A DNA stretch of 42,579 nt from positions 2,387,372-2,429,950 of the forward strand of contig NZ_WHOY01000031.1 in NCBI RefSeq assembly GCF_009765445.1. Direction: 5' to 3'. This DNA is from Pantoea sp. BAV 3049. Its GTDB lineage: Bacteria; Pseudomonadota; Gammaproteobacteria; Enterobacterales; Enterobacteriaceae. A model generated the notes under the pieces. That model was not told the origin of the DNA and did no database searches. It was given only the letters and a program-made list of their open reading frames with translations. The translations under genes and the position numbers were made by a program. Positions 39,687-42,579 of the stretch are shown in pieces. Position 1 is the stretch's first letter. Every line of letters starts with the position of its first letter.

Positions 39687-40436
39687 CTAATATTTTTTAA
39701 GTATTGCGGTGGCTTCTTCCCTGTCCATGCCAAACCGCACGGCGTAGCGTCCGGCAACGTCAGCCTCCAGGGTCAGCACGTCGAGATAGATTTGCGTACT
39801 TTTGAAATCCCGGTGGCCCAGCAGCTTTTTCAGCGTAAGCGGCTCGATACCGCAGTAAAGCAGGTGCATGGCGTAGCTGTGCCGGAAGGTATGCGGCGTG
39901 ACCGGAACGGAAAAGCTCACTCCATCACGCTCACAGCGCGTTACAGCGTCACGCAGCCAGTTACGTATCGTGTCGTCCGTGACGGGCCACAGACGCTTTG
40001 TCCTGAACCGGCAGAACGTGTCCAGGTGATCGCGCAGCCGCAGCGTGAATCCCTCGTCAAAGAGCGGCACGTCGCGCATCGTGTCCTTTGGTGGCCGTCC
40101 GGGTTTGCCCTGCTGCTTGAGGGTCATCAGGGAGACGAATGGCCGGGACGGCCAGCGCTCTCCGGTATGAACATCACCAGGGGTGAGCGCCAGCGCCTCA
40201 CTGAGTCTCGCGCCGGTATTCCACAGCATGTCAAAGAACATGCGTTTTCGCAGGTCAGTAAAGCCGTGCGCCAGCAGGATGGTGATTTCCGGCTCCAGCA
40301 GGTATTTCGGCTTACCGGCCTGACGGTTCGCCAGCTGGCGAACGGCCAGCGCCATTTCAAAATCGATCCGGGGCGTGGCGATGCGGCCAACCGCGCCTGG
40401 TGAAACCGGCGCGGTGCCGGTGGGGTGACTGCTCAA
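39687..40436 (-). CDS. resD: ResD-like tyrosine recombinase (multimer resolution)
   Basis: 249 aa. Catalytic residues are visible: Arg in TGARLSEAL, His-x-x-Arg in TPHTFRHSYAMHLL, His in LLGHRDFKSTQIYLDV with the nucleophile Tyr. Length and organisation match the F-plasmid ResD protein, and it lies downstream of ccdAB as in F. It resolves plasmid multimers so that copies segregate. Confidence 0.9.
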   Translation of the reverse strand: MSSHPTGTAPVSPGAVGRIATPRIDFEMALAVRQLANRQAGKPKYLLEPEITILLAHGFTDLRKRMFFDMLWNTGARLSEALALTPGDVHTGERWPSRPFVSLMTLKQQGKPGRPPKDTMRDVPLFDEGFTLRLRDHLDTFCRFRTKRLWPVTDDTIRNWLRDAVTRCERDGVSFSVPVTPHTFRHSYAMHLLYCGIEPLTLKKLLGHRDFKSTQIYLDVLTLEADVAGRYAVRFGMDREEATAILKKY

Positions 40437-40851
40437 TGTTATGCTCTCCGAACAATGCCGTGACGTTAACCGGATAGCGTCATGATAGGGGAGGGGGCGC
40501 AGGGAGTCGCGGAGAAAAACCCCGGCTGAAGGTGACCTGTCATTCGGTTAAATTTCCTGCATGGGGAGTAAACCCGAAGGGCCCGTGCGGGCAGGGTGCA
40601 GAAACATCCCCGCAGGAGAAGGTTAACCGCCCGGCCCGGCACTACATATAGTACCGGGTGCAGCTGACCGGCACACAGGATATAGCGTTATCCACAGAAA
40701 CGGTGGATAACTTCCGGGAGGAACGGCGTGGTCGGTAAAGCACCCGTAAACCCGAATCGGTACGGATAATGCGAAAAACGCTACGCAGCCATGCAATCTC
40801 CATAACGTTACATAAAAAGGTGCGCGATAAACCCGACAACTAAAATCAGGG
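40437..40851. other. Gene-free region with paired DnaA-type boxes
   Basis: GTTATCCAC (40687-40695) and GTGGATAAC (40703-40711) form a perfect 9-bp inverted repeat; the left arm extends to the DnaA box TTATCCACA. An imperfect CCCGG..CCGGG hairpin lies near 40635. In F the ResD target rfsF is in an origin segment, so this may hold the resolution site or a relic origin. Frames here lack ribosome binding sites. Confidence 0.5.
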
Positions 40852-40989
40852 TTATTCGAAATCCGGCGGGTAATACATATCACCAACAAACCACTCCCCC
40901 TGATCTAATTCATTCTCACCAATATCACATCCTCTGTCCAGCCAGTCCCAGCGCCCTTTTTTGTTAAAAATAACTTTACCATGCGGAAT
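40852..40989 (-). CDS. Small acidic protein with possible AUU start
   Basis: 45 codons reading IPHGKVIFNKKGRWDWLDRG then CDIGENELDQGEWFVGDMYY and PPDFE. There is no ATG, GTG or TTG at the front, but AAGGAG lies exactly 6 bases before an ATT at 40989. It begins 54 bp after ccdB. Either a rare AUU start (as in infC) or a gene that lost its start codon. Confidence 0.45.
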   Translation of the reverse strand: MPHGKVIFNKKGRWDWLDRGCDIGENELDQGEWFVGDMYYPPDFE

Positions 40990-41043
40990 ATTAAACTCCT
41001 TATTTTTATTCCCTCTCAGTTGTCGGGGGCGTTGCTCTTTATT

Positions 41044-41361
41044 TTAAATACCTAAAATCATCATATCGATTGCAGAAACCAGTTGATCACGTAAATGTGA
41101 AGCATCCATAACCGCATCTTCAGCTTTCAGGTTTTTTATATCCGTTGTCGTTATCATGGAAGCCAGCACCACATAATCCACCTGCCCGATTGTGATAACC
41201 GGCGTTAACGCTTTTACCTGTGAATTAGAGTTGGCTTTCTGAGTTAACGGCATAACCAGGCGGGTATTAAGATGTGCAAGCATATCTGACTGCACATCAA
41301 TAAAGTACGGGTACGCCTGCCTGTTCCGGGATTTATTTTTGTAGACTGCAAACTGCTTCAC
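41044..41361 (-). CDS. ccdB: CcdB-like gyrase toxin
   Basis: 105 aa. FAVYKNKSRNRQAYPYFIDV, QSDMLAHLNTRLVMPL and the end MMILGI align with F CcdB. It poisons DNA gyrase when free of antitoxin. The start is GTG and shares one base with the ccdA stop. The residue corresponding to Trp99 of F CcdB is Leu, while the final Gly-Ile is kept. Confidence 0.88.
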   Translation of the reverse strand: MKQFAVYKNKSRNRQAYPYFIDVQSDMLAHLNTRLVMPLTQKANSNSQVKALTPVITIGQVDYVVLASMITTTDIKNLKAEDAVMDASHLRDQLVSAIDMMILGI

Positions 41362-41606
41362 TAAATCACCCCGAAATTTTCATCATCGGAAAAAAGCCCG
41401 GCCTCTTCCACAAAGCTGTTTAACGCCTCAATGCCCGCGCGGTTTTCCTCTATCCAGCGCTCACGCCTGCGTTCTCTGACGGCGGTTTCCAGCGCCTGGT
41501 TAGATATCGCGGAAACGTTCAGATCCAGCGCTTTGGCTTCTTCAAGCAAACCGGCATTTAAGTACACGTTTGTACTACGTTTTTTCTCGGCTACATTCGT
41601 TCTCAT
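41361..41606 (-). CDS. ccdA: CcdA-like antitoxin
   Basis: 81 aa. An RHH domain (KRSTNVYLNAGLLEEAKALD, LNVSAISNQALE) is followed by the CcdA signature RRERWIEENRAGIEALNSFV. The ATG at 41606 has GAGG 6 bases before it; a frame extending 10 codons upstream would run across the operator palindrome, so I reject it. It represses the ccd operon together with CcdB and neutralises the toxin. Confidence 0.9.
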   Translation of the reverse strand: MRTNVAEKKRSTNVYLNAGLLEEAKALDLNVSAISNQALETAVRERRRERWIEENRAGIEALNSFVEEAGLFSDDENFGVI

Positions 41607-41626
41607 AACAACCTCACGCACACAGT

Positions 41627-41638
41627 TTATGCGCATAA
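41627..41638 (-). promoter_or_regulatory. ccd operator-like palindrome
   Basis: TTATGCGCATAA, a perfect 12-bp palindrome, 21 bp before the ccdA start. TATACT just upstream of it on the minus strand could be the -10. Confidence 0.6.
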
Positions 41639-41670
41639 GTATAGCACATAAAAATTATTTTTTGTTTAAA

Positions 41671-41690
41671 AAAGGGGCATCAGCCCCTTT
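41671..41690 (-). terminator. Intrinsic terminator
   Basis: Perfect 8-bp stem AAAGGGGC / GCCCCTTT with a 4-base loop, followed on the minus strand by further T residues. It ends the operon beginning at 42513. Confidence 0.85.
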
Positions 41691-41698
41691 CAGTTACG

Positions 41699-41836
41699 TT
41701 AAAACATTGCGTAACCTTGCAGATAATTTAACCACCATCGAAACTGGCTCCATTCCTCGCCTTTCATGGCTGGTATGCGGGTTTCCCAGCCTTTGACAAG
41801 GGAATCAGCAAGCTGTACGATCTGATCGGTTGACAT
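41699..41836 (-). CDS. Small 45-residue protein
   Basis: Reads MSTDQIVQLADSLVKGWETR then IPAMKGEEWSQFRWWLNYLQ and GYAMF. TGAGGC lies 6-8 bases before the ATG. It is helical and Trp-rich, with no signal peptide. It is the last gene of the minus-strand operon that starts at 42513, with a hairpin before it and a terminator after. Function unknown. Confidence 0.65.
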   Translation of the reverse strand: MSTDQIVQLADSLVKGWETRIPAMKGEEWSQFRWWLNYLQGYAMF

Positions 41837-41870
41837 TATTAATGCCTCATTGTGTTAATCTGTTAATAAG

Positions 41871-41898
41871 TGATCAGGTTGTTAGAGCAACCTGATCA
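41871..41898 (-). promoter_or_regulatory. Intergenic hairpin
   Basis: Perfect 11-bp stem TGATCAGGTTG / CAACCTGATCA with a 6-base loop, between the genes at 41911-42261 and 41699-41836. Confidence 0.75.
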
Positions 41899-41910
41899 CA
41901 CCTTAAATAA

Positions 41911-42261
41911 TCAGTCATTCCCCTCCTTCTTTTCTACAGTTACCCTGTATCCGTAAAGTGTCAAAATGCGATAAGCATCTAATGCCTCACGTTCGCTTTT
42001 AAATGTCCTGATTTCTTGCTGTTCATTTCCTTTATCAAGAGAAACAGAAAATACATATTTTTCTTCTTCCTCTATATATTTAATTAATTTATCAAGCTCG
42101 CTTAATGTACGTTTTGAATCACGCAAAAATGTACAATGCATAATGGCGGTGATTGCTTCCCTGTCCAGCTCTAACAGAGCATCATTATAAGCAGCTTTAA
42201 AACAGCGATTATTACGCAGATCAGATGCAAACTGCATTGCGGCTTGTTTTAACGTTTTCAT
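41911..42261 (-). CDS. Unknown plasmid protein
   Basis: 116 aa starting MKTLKQAAMQFASDLRNNRC. An N-terminal helical part is followed by a strand-turn-helix end (YVFSVSLDKGNEQQEIRTFK, YRILTLYGYRVTVEKKEG). AAGGGGAATAA precedes the ATG. It is the second gene of the operon behind the R2 leader. I do not recognise it; leading-region anti-defence is one possibility given its place, without direct support. Confidence 0.65.
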   Translation of the reverse strand: MKTLKQAAMQFASDLRNNRCFKAAYNDALLELDREAITAIMHCTFLRDSKRTLSELDKLIKYIEEEEKYVFSVSLDKGNEQQEIRTFKSEREALDAYRILTLYGYRVTVEKKEGND

Positions 42262-42275
42262 TTATTCCCCTTACT

Positions 42276-42293
42276 GGCGGGGTTCCCCCCGCC
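42276..42293 (-). promoter_or_regulatory. Intergenic hairpin
   Basis: Perfect 7-bp GC stem GGCGGGG / CCCCGCC with loop TTCC, between the first and second genes of the operon. A T-run follows only on the plus strand. Confidence 0.7.
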
Positions 42294-42300
42294 GTTTTTG

Positions 42301-42513
42301 TTAACCGACGATTTCAAAATCAATACTGGAAGGATTTACGCTGCATTTTGTGGCGATAGTCTGGATCAAGTTTTCTAACTCAGCGTGGCTTTTCACGGTA
42401 AAAGCCTGCTGAATCCCGTAGGTATTCATAAACGCTTTGCCGCTTTTGATTTCCGCTTTGGTAAAAGAGAATTTAAATGTGGCTGGATAGGTGAGATTCA
42501 GGACAGATTTCAT
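42301..42513 (-). CDS. Unknown 70-residue protein, first gene behind the R2 leader
   Basis: Starts MKSVLNLTYPATFKFSFTKA. It is predicted beta-rich at the N-terminus, then helical (SHAELENLIQTIATKCSVNP) and ends SSIDFEIVG. CAGGAGCTACAA precedes the ATG. Its leader is identical over 59 bp to that of the J-domain gene, so the two operons are probably co-regulated. Function unknown. Confidence 0.65.
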   Translation of the reverse strand: MKSVLNLTYPATFKFSFTKAEIKSGKAFMNTYGIQQAFTVKSHAELENLIQTIATKCSVNPSSIDFEIVG

Positions 42514-42517
42514 TTGT

Positions 42518-42579
42518 AGCTCCTGGCCGTTCGGCCTTAAGGGAAAGCACCGCGCTTTCCATGTGAATAATATTACACG
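42518..42579 (-). promoter_or_regulatory. Leader and promoter region R2, left part (continues at base 1)
   Basis: Bases 42521-42579 equal 2401-2459: the GGCCG and GGAAAGC hairpins and the TAATAT -10. After the join to base 1 the -35 region and the 16-bp palindrome differ from R1 (only CACGTG remains), so this promoter should be weaker or differently regulated. Confidence 0.75.

Noticed and set aside
40642..40839. Minus-strand frame MSGLSRTFLCNVMEIAWLRS
   Set aside because: No Shine-Dalgarno sequence and it overlaps the inverted DnaA boxes. Left as non-coding, though a short basic peptide cannot be fully excluded.

Overview
The window reads as one complete circular conjugative plasmid of an enterobacterium. 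Three things suggest Enterobacterales: the IncB/I/L-M-type RepA replicon, F-like CcdAB and ResD homologues, and a DinQ-like peptide with its antisense RNA. The last bases and the first bases together rebuild a second copy of a repeat that lies intact at about 2401-2600, so base 42579 very probably joins base 1. I see no insertion sequence, integron, CRISPR array, tRNA, rRNA or resistance gene.

Layout. (1) 0.25-3.5 kb: minus-strand accessory genes, including a J-domain protein and an HTH protein, behind a structured repeat and leader. (2) 3.7-5.3 kb: the replicon, with RepA, a coupled leader peptide, a plus-strand antisense RNA, a CIS-like terminator and a candidate origin with three repeats spaced 30 bp apart. 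(3) 5.5-8.2 kb: a ParE/RelE toxin-antitoxin pair, a PAS-LuxR regulator, an XRE regulator, and two related leader segments carrying boxA-like sequences. (4) 8.2-20.7 kb: a complete VirB/VirD4 type IV secretion system in the order B6, B5, Eex, B1, B2, B3, X, B4, B7, B8, B9, B10, B11, D4, cut by an internal terminator after eex. (5) 20.7-31.0 kb: small transfer genes with TrbM, a trimeric autotransporter adhesin, an intimin/invasin-like inverse autotransporter, a PcfJ-like protein, topoisomerase III, an H-NS-like protein, and a small DNA-binding protein behind repeats with a period of about 44 bp. (6) 31.0-31.5 kb: a dinQ/agrB-like type I toxin-antitoxin locus. (7) 31.5-37.2 kb: relaxase and MobC (minus strand), a hairpin-rich oriT candidate, and a divergent StbABC-like operon behind a CACACA repeat array. 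(8) 37.5-42.6 kb: minus-strand maintenance genes, namely a ParA/ribbon-helix-helix partition pair with 16-bp palindromic sites, ResD, CcdAB, and short unknown genes separated by perfect hairpins.

How it fits together. The type IV secretion genes, coupling protein, relaxase, MobC and oriT make the plasmid self-transmissible. Two surface adhesins sit directly behind the transfer genes and could help cell contact or biofilm. Replication is controlled by antisense RNA and a predicted pseudoknot. Inheritance is backed by two partition-like systems, a multimer resolvase and three toxin-antitoxin modules. From 37.5 kb through the junction to 6.1 kb every recognised gene is on the minus strand, which is the orientation expected of a leading region if transfer proceeds from oriT through the stb genes. 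The duplicated structured element in this region has compensatory base changes and is the most promising undescribed feature here.
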